DNA from: Deltaproteobacteria bacterium
GTDB taxonomy: Bacteria > Desulfobacterota > GWC2-55-46 > UBA9637
Direction of reading: 5' to 3'
Length of the DNA stretch: 42,343 nucleotides
NCBI GenBank assembly: GCA_016219285.1
Contig: JACRNJ010000073.1
Span: 1-42,343 of the forward strand
Positions 23,727 to 33,308 of the stretch are shown here, in pieces. The notes beneath the pieces were generated by a model, which searched no databases, was not told where the DNA came from, and saw only the letters and a program-made list of their open reading frames with translations. The position numbers and the translations under genes were made by a program. Positions within the stretch are counted from its first letter, which is position 1. Each line of letters begins with the position of its first letter.

Positions 23727-24341
23727 ATGACAAAGACAAATATTATCATAGCTGTTTTTATTATTCTTATTGCGGCGGCAGGCGCATATATATTTGTGAT
23801 TGGGGATGATAAGAAGGCTGTGCAAGAGGCTGCCGACCTTTATATAAAGGCTGTAAGGGATAGAAATTTTGACATTATATACAACCTGAATGCTTCGTCT
23901 CAAAAGCGCAGGTTGTTTGTTCTCAAAGATAGCAGCGCAGACAGAGATGAACTATTAAAGCGGGCTTATAATGAACATAAGGCATTATTTGATTCAGCTC
24001 AGCCGGTATTTGGCTTTAATGCCATCTGGGTTGAGAAATTCATTTTTATTACTGATATGAACTATAAGATAGTGGATGTTGTAATGGAAAGAAATATAGA
24101 TAATCCTACAGCATTTTACAGAAAGAGGATAGATGCTGCTGTTGTGGTAGAGGTTGAATATAAGAAAAAAGATACCGCTCCGATATATGATGGTAAAAAT
24201 ATAAAAAAGGCTGTTTATCTCGTAAAGATGATACACATCTGGAATATTACAAGGGCTGTAAAGGGTGTGGTTGTTGATGATAAGTGGTTATTCAAAGGCA
24301 TTGCTATACAAAAAGACGGAAATATAGTTTATTGGGAGTGA
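23727..24341 (+). CDS. Membrane-anchored protein of unknown function
   Basis: I do not recognise this protein. The ATG at 23727, three bases after the cytochrome b gene, gives 204 aa; the track's 15-codon extension overlaps that gene out of frame. Residues 5-25 (IIIAVFIILIAAAGAYIFVIG) form one membrane helix, and the rest is a soluble alpha/beta region resembling an NTF2-like or Tim44-like fold (AADLYIKAVRDRNFDIIYNL) in general appearance only. The close spacing suggests cotranscription with the cytochrome b gene and a role as an accessory subunit or assembly factor of that complex. Confidence 0.75.
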   Translation: MTKTNIIIAVFIILIAAAGAYIFVIGDDKKAVQEAADLYIKAVRDRNFDIIYNLNASSQKRRLFVLKDSSADRDELLKRAYNEHKALFDSAQPVFGFNAIWVEKFIFITDMNYKIVDVVMERNIDNPTAFYRKRIDAAVVVEVEYKKKDTAPIYDGKNIKKAVYLVKMIHIWNITRAVKGVVVDDKWLFKGIAIQKDGNIVYWE

Positions 24342-24354
24342 AATTTAAATCAAT

Positions 24355-24552
24355 TTAATTTTTTCTATTTTTCCATACACCTGTTGCAAATAAAACTGCT
24401 CCGGCAGCTATCAGGAAGATATAGAACCCCTGAACCTCTATCCCTGCCTTGAAAGAAAACATAATATTTATCACTCCGAGAAAAAACAGGATGATGCCAA
24501 AGACCCTTAAGCCAACGGCTCGTTTTGGCCTGATATTATCTTTATCTTCCAT
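24355..24552 (-). CDS. Small two-helix membrane protein
   Basis: A 65-aa minus-strand frame with a charged N-terminus (MEDKDNIRPKRAVGLRV), two predicted membrane helices (FGIILFFLGVINIMF; FYIFLIAAGAVLFATGVW) and a basic end. It converges with the upstream gene. No ribosome-binding site is visible before the ATG. The composition is that of a genuine membrane protein, but I do not recognise a family. Confidence 0.55.
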   Translation of the reverse strand: MEDKDNIRPKRAVGLRVFGIILFFLGVINIMFSFKAGIEVQGFYIFLIAAGAVLFATGVWKNRKN

Positions 24553-24557
24553 GAATT

Positions 24558-24634
24558 TTTAAATACGCCCATGGGTCGGGCAAGCTACATAATAATTTTT
24601 CGTAGTCTGCCGATTTGTCGGCGTTTTTGTATTT
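24558..24634. repeat. Two facing-outward half copies of the GTAG/CTAC element
   Basis: The left piece ends GGGTCGGGCAAGCTAC (24564-24588), a right half with an internal deletion. After 13 bases a left half follows, GTAGTCTGCCGATTTGTCGG with GCGTTTTTGTATT. The order (right half, spacer, left half) is the reverse of intact copies. Confidence 0.75.
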
Positions 24635-24691
24635 TGCCACTGTTATTTTAATAACATAATCTGCCTGCCGATGAAAGTCAACTAACTTTTC

Positions 24692-24719
24692 TTGACATAA
24701 AAGTGTGGTTTGATATATT
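24692..24719 (+). promoter_or_regulatory. Sigma-70-type promoter just upstream of kdsB
   Basis: TTGACA (24692-24697) and TATATT (24714-24719), spacing 16. Transcription would begin near 24726, one to three bases before the kdsB ATG at 24728, so the mRNA would be leaderless or nearly so. Confidence 0.65.
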
Positions 24720-24727
24720 TGAGTTCA

Positions 24728-27959
<3,232 letters not shown>

Positions 27960-28031
27960 TTGCAAGCGGTAAGATGCAAGATTCAAGTGGTTGTATTTTT
28001 ACCCAAAAATCAATTGCTATTTTTGGGATTT

Positions 28032-28086
28032 GTAGTTTGCCGATTCATCGGCGTTTTTTCAATACGCCCATAAATGGGCAGACTAC
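28032..28086. repeat. GTAG/CTAC dispersed palindromic element, copy 4
   Basis: Starts GTAGTTTGCCGATTCATCGG and ends CCCATAAATGGGCAGACTAC. This is the compact 55-nt form with both internal hairpins and no CCCAACC insert. Confidence 0.88.
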
Positions 28087-28126
28087 AAAGGGGTGGTGTA
28101 AAAATTAAAAAAAATTAAAAAAACAC

Positions 28127-28155
28127 TTGACAACCTATTTGTTGTGGTGTAAAAC
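28127..28155 (+). promoter_or_regulatory. Sigma-70-type promoter of the porin gene
   Basis: TTGACA (28127-28132), 17-nt spacer, TAAAAC (28150-28155). The implied transcript has a leader of about 197 nt before the porin ATG. Confidence 0.65.
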
Positions 28156-28159
28156 AAGG

Positions 28160-28359
28160 TTAATTTGAAATTGGCCCTATTATTTGGATACATAACTTAC
28201 ATACAAGAATAGGGGGAGGTGATAGGATAAGAAAATCGAGTTGAGAGCAGCGCTGCAACCTTATGGTTGCAATGAGTCAGCCTAAAAAACGGCAAATAAA
28301 AACCACAGACTGAGACTATGAAGACTTTGTCTGTAAATTAAAAAAAAGAGGAGGAAGAG
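28160..28359 (+). promoter_or_regulatory. Long structured 5' leader of the porin mRNA
   Basis: No gene is present. GGGGGAGGTGATAGG at about 28211-28225 looks like a second ribosome-binding site without a following reading frame. Hairpins include GCAACCTTATGGTTGC (about 28255-28270) and CAGACTGAG...TTTGTCTG (about 28306-28333). The true binding site GAGGAGGAAGAG precedes the ATG. It matches no riboswitch consensus I know. Confidence 0.45.
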
Positions 28360-29697
28360 ATGAAAAAGGTTTTAATAGCAATTTTTGCAGTCATTGTGAC
28401 CGCAATGTGGGTGGTGCCTGCAATGGCAGTTGACGCCACATTTGACGGCCAGTACAGGGTAAGGACAATCTACACGAACAATGTCGTTGATAATGACAGT
28501 AGTACAGTAGATGAATCATCATGGATAGACCAGAGGTTCAGGCTCGGCATAAAGATGACAGAGGCGCCTGTAATGGGTTATGTGCAGTTACAGATGGGCG
28601 GCAGTGGTGCCAATAGCTCAAAGGTATGGGGTATAGACGCCAGCACTAGTGCTATTCAGGTTCGTCAGGCATATCTTGATTTCCCGGTTGGGCCGGTTGG
28701 CATAAGGCTTGGAAGGACATATGCAAGCCACGGCTTCCTTGCAGGCGGCATGTTTGAAAATATCGCTGACAGATATATATTCACATACAAGGTGAGCGAT
28801 GTGCTTACAACATCATTCATCCATGCAAAGGCAAGGGATGCAAAGACAGCAGGACCTGCTGCAGGGGCAAATGATAATGATAGGAACATCTATAACCTTG
28901 GCGCTAACTATAAAATGGGAGACATGGGCGATGCAGCAGCAAGGGTATATTATGTGACTGACGGCCTTAATTATTTAAGCCAGGCAGGGGTTTCCACAGC
29001 AGGCGGTGATATGAGTGCATGGTGGGCTACTGCGCAGGCAAATCTCAAGTTTGACGCTATTAAGGTATATGTATCAGGCGCATACCTCACAGGAACGAGC
29101 AACCGTGCTGCAGTTGGAGCAACTACATCAGCATCCTATAACTTGACCGGCTATGCACTCCATGGCGATGTGAGCGCAAGCTTTGGCTCTGGCCAGGCAA
29201 AGGTTGGTGTTGTCGCAGGAATGGGCTCAGGGGATGACAATACAACCGATGATACACTCAATACCTTCTTTGCACCGGGCGGCGCATCATACATCCAGAG
29301 CGTCCTTTTCTTCCAGTCAGGTGAAAATAACTACAGCATTGGGTCTATCGGTGGTGGTCTAAACCTCCAGAATGGAAGCAGGGAGACGCTTTCCAATGTT
29401 ACATGGGGCGGCATATACGGAGACTTTAAGGCATCAGATGACCTGAGCCTCAGCGCAAAGTATGCCATATTCCAGCAGACAGCGGAAAGCTCCACAGTAA
29501 ACGCTGCTACAAATTCCAAAGACATAGGCAATGAACTTGACCTTATAGCCAGTTATAAGCTGCATAAGGGATTGTCTCTCCTTGCCGCTGCGGCGTATTT
29601 TACGCCTGGCGACGCTTATACAGGCAAGGATGTTACCACAGCAGCAAAAAGTGATACAATTTCAGCGTATTATGCAAGACTTCAGTGGGATTTTTAA
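28360..29697 (+). CDS. Outer-membrane beta-barrel porin
   Basis: A 445-aa exported protein. The signal peptide is MKKVLIAIFAVIVTAMWVVP, with cleavage near AMA/V at residues 22-24. The mature protein is rich in alternating strands (GQYRVRTIY, QRFRLGIKM, GYVQLQMGG, GVRLGRTYA-like GIRLGRTYASHG) and ends in the aromatic QWDF, the C-terminal signature of outer-membrane barrels. Function is probably a general or substrate-specific porin of the alginate-export or anaerobic-lineage type; the substrate cannot be read. It has a strong own promoter and good ribosome-binding site, so expression is likely high. Confidence 0.85.
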   Translation: MKKVLIAIFAVIVTAMWVVPAMAVDATFDGQYRVRTIYTNNVVDNDSSTVDESSWIDQRFRLGIKMTEAPVMGYVQLQMGGSGANSSKVWGIDASTSAIQVRQAYLDFPVGPVGIRLGRTYASHGFLAGGMFENIADRYIFTYKVSDVLTTSFIHAKARDAKTAGPAAGANDNDRNIYNLGANYKMGDMGDAAARVYYVTDGLNYLSQAGVSTAGGDMSAWWATAQANLKFDAIKVYVSGAYLTGTSNRAAVGATTSASYNLTGYALHGDVSASFGSGQAKVGVVAGMGSGDDNTTDDTLNTFFAPGGASYIQSVLFFQSGENNYSIGSIGGGLNLQNGSRETLSNVTWGGIYGDFKASDDLSLSAKYAIFQQTAESSTVNAATNSKDIGNELDLIASYKLHKGLSLLAAAAYFTPGDAYTGKDVTTAAKSDTISAYYARLQWDF

Positions 29698-29757
29698 GAA
29701 ACAGTTGACAGTTAACTGTTCAAAGTTGTAGGGTGGGCAATGCCCACCAATGATTGC

Positions 29758-29876
29758 AAAAAAGGGCGGGCATACCCTTGACTAATCAGGCGTTTTGTTA
29801 AAAACAAAAACGCTAAAAATACTTTGCGCAGCAAAGCATCTGATTTGTCAAGGGCATAAAACCCCGCCCTTTTTTA
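29758..29876. terminator. Very large hairpin downstream of the porin
   Basis: AAAAAAGGGCGGG with CCCTTGAC on the left faces GTCAAGGG with CCCCGCCCTTTTTT on the right, enclosing GGCGTTTTGTTAAAAAC-type and CTTTGCGCAGCAAAG hairpins. The run of T at the end makes it a possible terminator for the porin, but its size suggests a dispersed repeat. The short GTAGGGTGGGCAATGCCCACC hairpin at about 29728-29748 precedes it. Confidence 0.6.
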
Positions 29877-29920
29877 TTTGACATGATTATATTGAAAGAC
29901 TATACTACAATTAAATAGTT

Positions 29921-30112
29921 ATGCAGTTCAATAAAGAGCAGAAAGATATCCTTTCTAAATATTTTGTTGATGTAAGCAGATTTACCTTTACTGCTCTTGT
30001 GGTAGGTAAATTTATAGCGCCAAATATTAAAGACTGGGTTTTTCTTCTTGGTGTATTTTTTACAATAGTTACTTTGGCCATTGCTCTCATTATGAAGAAG
30101 GAGGGAGATTGA
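29921..30112 (+). CDS. Small membrane protein, DUF6722-like
   Basis: A 63-aa protein beginning MQFNKEQKDILSKYFVDVSR, followed by two hydrophobic segments (FTALVVGKFIAPN; WVFLLGVFFTIVTLAIALIM) and MKKEGD. The arrangement resembles the small DUF6722 membrane family by memory only; function unknown. The next microprotein starts one base after the stop, so they are cotranscribed. Its ribosome-binding site is weak. Confidence 0.65.
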   Translation: MQFNKEQKDILSKYFVDVSRFTFTALVVGKFIAPNIKDWVFLLGVFFTIVTLAIALIMKKEGD

Positions 30113-30113
30113 T

Positions 30114-30215
30114 ATGGATATTCTTGGATATACTTTCTTGGGTCTTTCAATTGCTGTAATAGTTTTTTACCTCTTTGTTCGCTACACAGAAAAACACCAT
30201 CCAAAACACCACTGA
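30114..30215 (+). CDS. 33-aa membrane microprotein with HHPKHH tail
   Basis: Too short for the ORF track. ATG at 30114, one base after the preceding stop, with GGAGGGAG just upstream (30099-30106), an excellent ribosome-binding site. The sequence is one helix (GYTFLGLSIAVIVFYLFV) and a polar tail YTEKHHPKHH. It is related in layout and ending to the 36-aa protein at 30355. No family recognised; small single-helix proteins of this type are often subunits of respiratory oxidases or transporters. Confidence 0.65.
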   Translation: MDILGYTFLGLSIAVIVFYLFVRYTEKHHPKHH

Positions 30216-30267
30216 CCTTTTGCGGCAAGGGTGTCTAGTTAAAATAGGGACAGATACCATTTACCTT

Positions 30268-30342
30268 ATGGCGGTTGGTATTGTGGCAACTGCCCTGATA
30301 ATATTGATGATAGCATTTTTTACATTACCGCCTGATGAATAG
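30268..30342 (+). CDS. Possible 24-aa membrane microprotein
   Basis: MAVGIVATALIILMIAFFTL and a PPDE end form a single hydrophobic helix. No ribosome-binding site precedes the ATG, and the sequence before it (GGGTGTCT...CAGATACC) looks like a dispersed repeat end, so this may be a chance frame. The stop codon overlaps the AGGAGG of the next microprotein. Confidence 0.35.
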   Translation: MAVGIVATALIILMIAFFTLPPDE

Positions 30343-30354
30343 GAGGTGTTATAT

Positions 30355-30465
30355 ATGGATCCGCTATACATTCTGCTTGCCGGTATTATCATAATAGCCT
30401 TGGTATTCCTTATTATTTTTAAGATTGAGGATTACAAGGAAAAACAGCATCCGAAACATTCTTAA
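30355..30465 (+). CDS. 36-aa membrane microprotein with HPKH tail
   Basis: Too short for the ORF track. It has a strong AGGAGG eight bases before ATG 30355. One helix (LYILLAGIIIIALVFLIIF) is followed by KIEDYKEKQHPKHS. The EK(Q/H)HPKH ending is shared with the microprotein at 30114, so the two are probably paralogues. Function unknown. Confidence 0.65.
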   Translation: MDPLYILLAGIIIIALVFLIIFKIEDYKEKQHPKHS

Positions 30466-30487
30466 AGACAAGAGAATAAGAAGAATA

Positions 30488-30570
30488 AGGGGTCAAATCT
30501 TTCTATTTGACAAAGTAAAGGGAAGCAGAGAGACGCTATATGAATTGTCAAAACAAAAGATTTGACCCCT
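30488..30570. repeat. Inverted-repeat element with 15-bp perfect arms
   Basis: AGGGGTCAAATCTTT (30488-30502) and AAAGATTTGACCCCT (30556-30570) are exact reverse complements. A nested ATTTGACAAA/TTGTCAAAAC pair lies inside. Sequences of this GGGGTCAAATCTTT kind resemble REP-type elements associated with Y1 transposases, from memory. No transposase is here. Confidence 0.75.
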
Positions 30571-30619
30571 AAAATTTGAAGTGTTCGGGTAATGTTATTT
30601 ATAACGACAAGAGGAAATT

Positions 30620-30823
30620 ATGAAACTAAAAATAATAGTTCACAAGGCTGAAGAAGGCGGATTTTGGGCTGAAGCGCCTGCGCTTCCCGGATGTTATACG
30701 CAGGGAGATACATGGGAGGAATTATTACAGAATCTCTACGAAGCAATCGAGGCCTGCCTTTCTGTTGATGCCGAAGGGATTGAATTAAAGCCGGAAGACA
30801 AGGTGCTGGAAATTGCTGTATGA
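30620..30823 (+). CDS. hicB: HicB-like antitoxin
   Basis: A 67-aa protein with the HicB fold: IIVHKAEEGGFWAEAPALPG, CYTQGDTWEELLQNLYEAIE. This is the short form, without a C-terminal ribbon-helix-helix DNA-binding domain. HicB binds and neutralises HicA. GAGGAAATT precedes the ATG. A weak promoter-like pair TTGAAG (30576-30581) and TATAAC (30600-30605) is upstream. Its stop overlaps the hicA start (ATGA). Confidence 0.85.
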   Translation: MKLKIIVHKAEEGGFWAEAPALPGCYTQGDTWEELLQNLYEAIEACLSVDAEGIELKPEDKVLEIAV

Positions 30824-31026
30824 AAAGTATTTCGGGCAAGTATCTGTGCAAGCTTCTGGAGAAAAGGGATTGGCAAGTAAAGAAAATACATGGCAGTCAT
30901 TATGTATACATGAAGGCTGGAAGGAAAGAAAGAATAAGCGTTCCTGTCCACGGCAACAAAGATTTGAAAATTGGCATGGCAAAGGCAATAATGAAACTTG
31001 CCGGAATTGATGAAAGCGAACTATAA
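30820..31026 (+). CDS. hicA: HicA-like mRNA interferase toxin
   Basis: A 68-aa protein of the HicA double-stranded-RNA-binding-like fold. KYLCKLLEKRDWQVKKIHGSHYVY includes the catalytic His27 in GSHYVY. The usual variant is GSHHIF or GSHHVY, so the active-site context is intact. The end is IPVHGNKDLKIGMAKAIMKLAGI-like. Gene order is hicB-hicA, reversed from the E. coli order but common. The overlap with hicB ensures the antitoxin is made first. Confidence 0.88.
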   Translation: MKSISGKYLCKLLEKRDWQVKKIHGSHYVYMKAGRKERISVPVHGNKDLKIGMAKAIMKLAGIDESEL

Positions 31027-31056
31027 AGTTTTCTTCTTACAATCCGTACTTTCCCA

Positions 31057-31085
31057 TTGCAACCGTCATAAGAATCCCCTATAAT
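31057..31085 (+). promoter_or_regulatory. Sigma-70-type promoter of tRNA-Leu
   Basis: TTGCAA (31057-31062), 17-nt spacer, perfect TATAAT (31080-31085). The predicted start near 31092 puts the heptamer hairpin (31102-31162) in the tRNA precursor leader. Confidence 0.75.
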
Positions 31086-31101
31086 GATTTCACTAAAAAG
31101 C

Positions 31102-31162
31102 AGGCAATAGGCTATGGGCAATAGGATTTTCCTATCGCCCTATTGCCGCTCACCCATTGCCT
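31102..31162. repeat. Inverted-repeat element in the tRNA-Leu leader
   Basis: Left AGGCAATAGGCTATGGGCAA with TAGGA; right TCCTATCGCCCTATTGCC, GCTCACCC, ATTGCCT. Words such as GCAATAG and GCTATGG recur with period 7. It has the same plan as the other elements but is built from a GC-richer word. Confidence 0.75.
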
Positions 31163-31170
31163 GTATTTAC

Positions 31171-31253
31171 GCGAGGGTGGCGGAACTGGCAGACGCGCCA
31201 GACTTAGGATCTGGTGGGCAACCATGGGGGTTCGACTCCCCCCTCTCGCACCA
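31171..31253 (+). tRNA. tRNA-Leu (UAG)
   Basis: A class II tRNA with a long variable arm and encoded CCA. Acceptor GCGAGGG pairs with CTCTCGC, anticodon stem CCAGA/TCTGG holds loop CTTAGGA with anticodon TAG at 31205-31207, and the T arm GGGGGTTCGACTCCCCC is standard. Confidence 0.97.
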
Positions 31254-31264
31254 AAAAATGAAAA

Positions 31265-31800
31265 GATTAAATCTAAAATTACAAACAAACAATTAAAAAT
31301 TAAATTTTAATTTGTAATTTATTATTTAGCATGTAGAATTTATATTTATAATAGAGATTCGTTTTATGATTTCCTATACAATTCAAAATTAAAATGATTA
31401 AAGGCTCGGATATTTCTGATAGATTGGTGCAATTCTCGGTGAGAATTATTAGGATCGTGAGGTCATTGCCTAACAATGCTGTTAACAAGCATATATCTAA
31501 CCAACTTCTCAGGTCTGCAACTTCTCCTGGCGCCAATTATGAAGAAGCTAGAGGAGCTGAAAGTGCTTCTGATTTTATCCATAAACTTAAGGTGGTATTG
31601 AAAGAGTTGAGGGAATCTATTTATTGGTTGAAGGTTATTCAGCAGGCAGAAATAATTCCTGTAAATAAGTTAAGCGATATTCTTAAAGAGGCTGAAGAGT
31701 TAAGTAAAATTATTGGCCAGTCAATTATTACTGCACGAAAAAATCAAGATCAAAAGTAATTTTACTTTTTAATTGTTTATTTAGATATTTCTATTTAATA
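31265..31800. mobile_element. Four-helix-bundle gene cassette framed by inverted repeats
   Basis: The arms 31265-31304 and 31761-31800 align as imperfect inverted repeats (about 31 of 40 positions; 20 of 22 over AAACAAACAATTAAAAATTA with AA). The left arm divides into five 7-nt words (31269-31303: AAATCTA, AAATTAC, AAACAAA, CAATTAA, AAATTAA), and the right arm contains their partners (TTACTTT, TTAATTG, TTTATTT). The first base after the tRNA-Leu CCA is only 11 nt away. AT-richness weakens the statistics. Confidence 0.5.
31394..31759 (+). CDS. Four-helix-bundle protein (23S rRNA intervening-sequence protein type)
   Basis: A 121-aa all-helical protein: DISDRLVQFSVRIIRIVRSL, NNAVNKHISNQLLRSATSPGANYEEARGAES and DFIHKLKVVLKELRESIYWL. 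This is the S23/IVP family (PF05635-like), first found in insertions of 23S rRNA genes and structurally similar to Avd of diversity-generating retroelements. Here it is free-standing, between tRNA-Leu and tig, with no rRNA nearby. There is no ribosome-binding site before the ATG. Its molecular role is unknown. It is the only accessory protein in the window directly framed by arms like those of the small repeats. Confidence 0.88.
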   Translation: MIKGSDISDRLVQFSVRIIRIVRSLPNNAVNKHISNQLLRSATSPGANYEEARGAESASDFIHKLKVVLKELRESIYWLKVIQQAEIIPVNKLSDILKEAEELSKIIGQSIITARKNQDQK

Positions 31801-31820
31801 CTATAAGGAGAGACAACTCA

Positions 31821-33110
31821 ATGAAGATATCAGTAGAAGATATAAGTCCTGTAAAAAAGAGGCTCATTATAGAAGTTCCGTCTGAAGATATTGACAAGGA
31901 GCTGGATGCTGCATACAGTGAGCTTGCAGCAACTGTCTCTATAGACGGTTTCAGAAAAGGGAGGGTGCCGAAGGCGGTGTTGGAAAAACGGTATAAAGAC
32001 CACGTGTTTGGAGAGGTTGTCTCAAAAGTTATTGAGAATTCTTATCCAAAGGCGGTTCAGGGGAACAATATCAATCCTGTTTCAAGGCCTGATATAGAAG
32101 TAAAGGCGGGCATAGAGCGCGGCCGCTCTTTCTCCTATATTGCAACTGTTGAGGTTAGGCCGAGTATAAATGTAGATGGTTATATAGGTATGGAGCTTAA
32201 AAAGGGAGATGTGACAGTTAGCGATGATGAGGCGGAAAAGAGTATGGAGCTTTTGAGGGAGGGGAATGCGCATTTCAGCGAGGTTGAACGGCCTGCCATA
32301 GAAAAGGATATGGTTGTCATAGATTTTGAAGGATTTATTGGCGGCAAGTCTGTAGAAAATGCAAAGGCATCTGAATATCCTGCTGTAATAGGCACAAATA
32401 CGCTTGTTCCTGAAATTGAGCAGGTGTTGCCCGGGATGAAAAAGGGGGATGAAAAAGATGTGCATGTAAAATTCCCTCAGGGATACGGCCATAAAAAACT
32501 TGCAGGCAAAGAGGCGCTCTTTAAGGTAAAGGTCAAGGCGGTGAAAGAGAGGGTGCTGCCTGCACTGGATGATGAATTTGCAAAGGATTTAAAACTTGAC
32601 AATATCGCCCAACTGAAAGATAAGGTAAGAGAGGCCATAATAAAACAGAAAGAGGCGGCAGAAAAGGAAGAGTTTAAGAAAGAGATACTTGAGAAGCTCA
32701 TTGAAAAGAACACCTTTGATTCCCCGCCGGCGCTTGTTGCAGGTTATCTGCAGTCATTTGTTTCTCAGGCGATAGAGAGTATAAAAAATGGAAGGGTAAA
32801 GCCTGAGGATGCGGCAGAAATGGCCCCGGAAAGATTAAAAGAGAAATATTCCAATATAGCGGAAATGAGGGTTAAGGAAGAGATGATACTGGATGCTGTG
32901 GCAAGGCAGGAGAATATAACTGTTGCAGAAGATGAGATAAATTTACGTATACAACAGATGGCCGAGCAGCGCCACCAGAGGTTTGATGATGTTAAGAGAC
33001 AGCTCATGGAGCAAGGTTCTGACAGTATGCTGGCGGCTCAAATGCTGGAAGAAAAGGTGTTTGATTTTATCATAGAAAAGGCAAAAATGCAGCGCCTGAC
33101 TAACAGATAG
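31821..33110 (+). CDS. tig: Trigger factor
   Basis: A ribosome-associated chaperone and peptidyl-prolyl isomerase, binding at L23. In this 429-aa protein the N-terminal ribosome-binding signature is GFRKGRVPKAVLEKRYKD (around residues 44-61). The FKBP-type PPIase domain is about 150-240 (VVIDFEGFIGGKS, VKFPQGYGHKKLAGKEALF), and the remainder is the helical chaperone domain. AAGGAGAG lies before the ATG. tig-clpP-clpX-lon is a classical protein-quality operon order. Confidence 0.94.
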   Translation: MKISVEDISPVKKRLIIEVPSEDIDKELDAAYSELAATVSIDGFRKGRVPKAVLEKRYKDHVFGEVVSKVIENSYPKAVQGNNINPVSRPDIEVKAGIERGRSFSYIATVEVRPSINVDGYIGMELKKGDVTVSDDEAEKSMELLREGNAHFSEVERPAIEKDMVVIDFEGFIGGKSVENAKASEYPAVIGTNTLVPEIEQVLPGMKKGDEKDVHVKFPQGYGHKKLAGKEALFKVKVKAVKERVLPALDDEFAKDLKLDNIAQLKDKVREAIIKQKEAAEKEEFKKEILEKLIEKNTFDSPPALVAGYLQSFVSQAIESIKNGRVKPEDAAEMAPERLKEKYSNIAEMRVKEEMILDAVARQENITVAEDEINLRIQQMAEQRHQRFDDVKRQLMEQGSDSMLAAQMLEEKVFDFIIEKAKMQRLTNR

Positions 33111-33127
33111 CCTTAAGATGAGAAATT

Positions 33128-33201
33128 GCAGCTTGCCCGACCCAACCTTTGGTTGGGTGCCCCATGGGCGTTTTAAAGACGCCGATGAATCGGCAGGCTA
33201 C
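33128..33201. repeat. GTAG/CTAC dispersed palindromic element, copy 5
   Basis: Starts GCAGCTTGCCCGACCCAACC (first base changed from GTAG) and ends CCGATGAATCGGCAGGCTAC. It carries the CCCAACCTTTGGTTGGG hairpin insert also seen in copy 2, here near the left end rather than the right. It begins 17 nt after the tig stop. Confidence 0.82.
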
Positions 33202-33237
33202 AAAAAACATTGTTATTTTTTGTTAAGATATTTAATT

Positions 33238-33290
33238 GTAGTTTGCCCATTTATGGGCGTTTTAAAGACGCCGATAAATCGGCAGGCTAC
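33238..33290. repeat. GTAG/CTAC dispersed palindromic element, copy 6
   Basis: Starts GTAGTTTGCCCATTTATGGG and ends CCGATAAATCGGCAGGCTAC (53 nt). It lies in the same orientation as copy 5, 36 nt further on, directly upstream of clpP. Hairpin order (CCCAT first, CCGAT second) is opposite to copy 4. Confidence 0.88.
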
Positions 33291-33308
33291 CCATAAAATG
33301 GAGGCAAA

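Noticed and set aside
28160-28359. Cyclic-di-GMP or other known riboswitch in the porin leader
   Set aside because: The leader has hairpins, but I could not match the conserved core of any class I know.
30229-30262. GGGTGTCT...CAGATACC segment as a RAYT-associated REP end
   Set aside because: It resembles such ends from memory, but the arms are short and imperfect and no second copy or transposase is in the window.
31394-31759. Diversity-generating retroelement because of Avd-like fold
   Set aside because: No reverse transcriptase, template repeat or variable repeat is visible nearby; the IVP/S23 family fits better.
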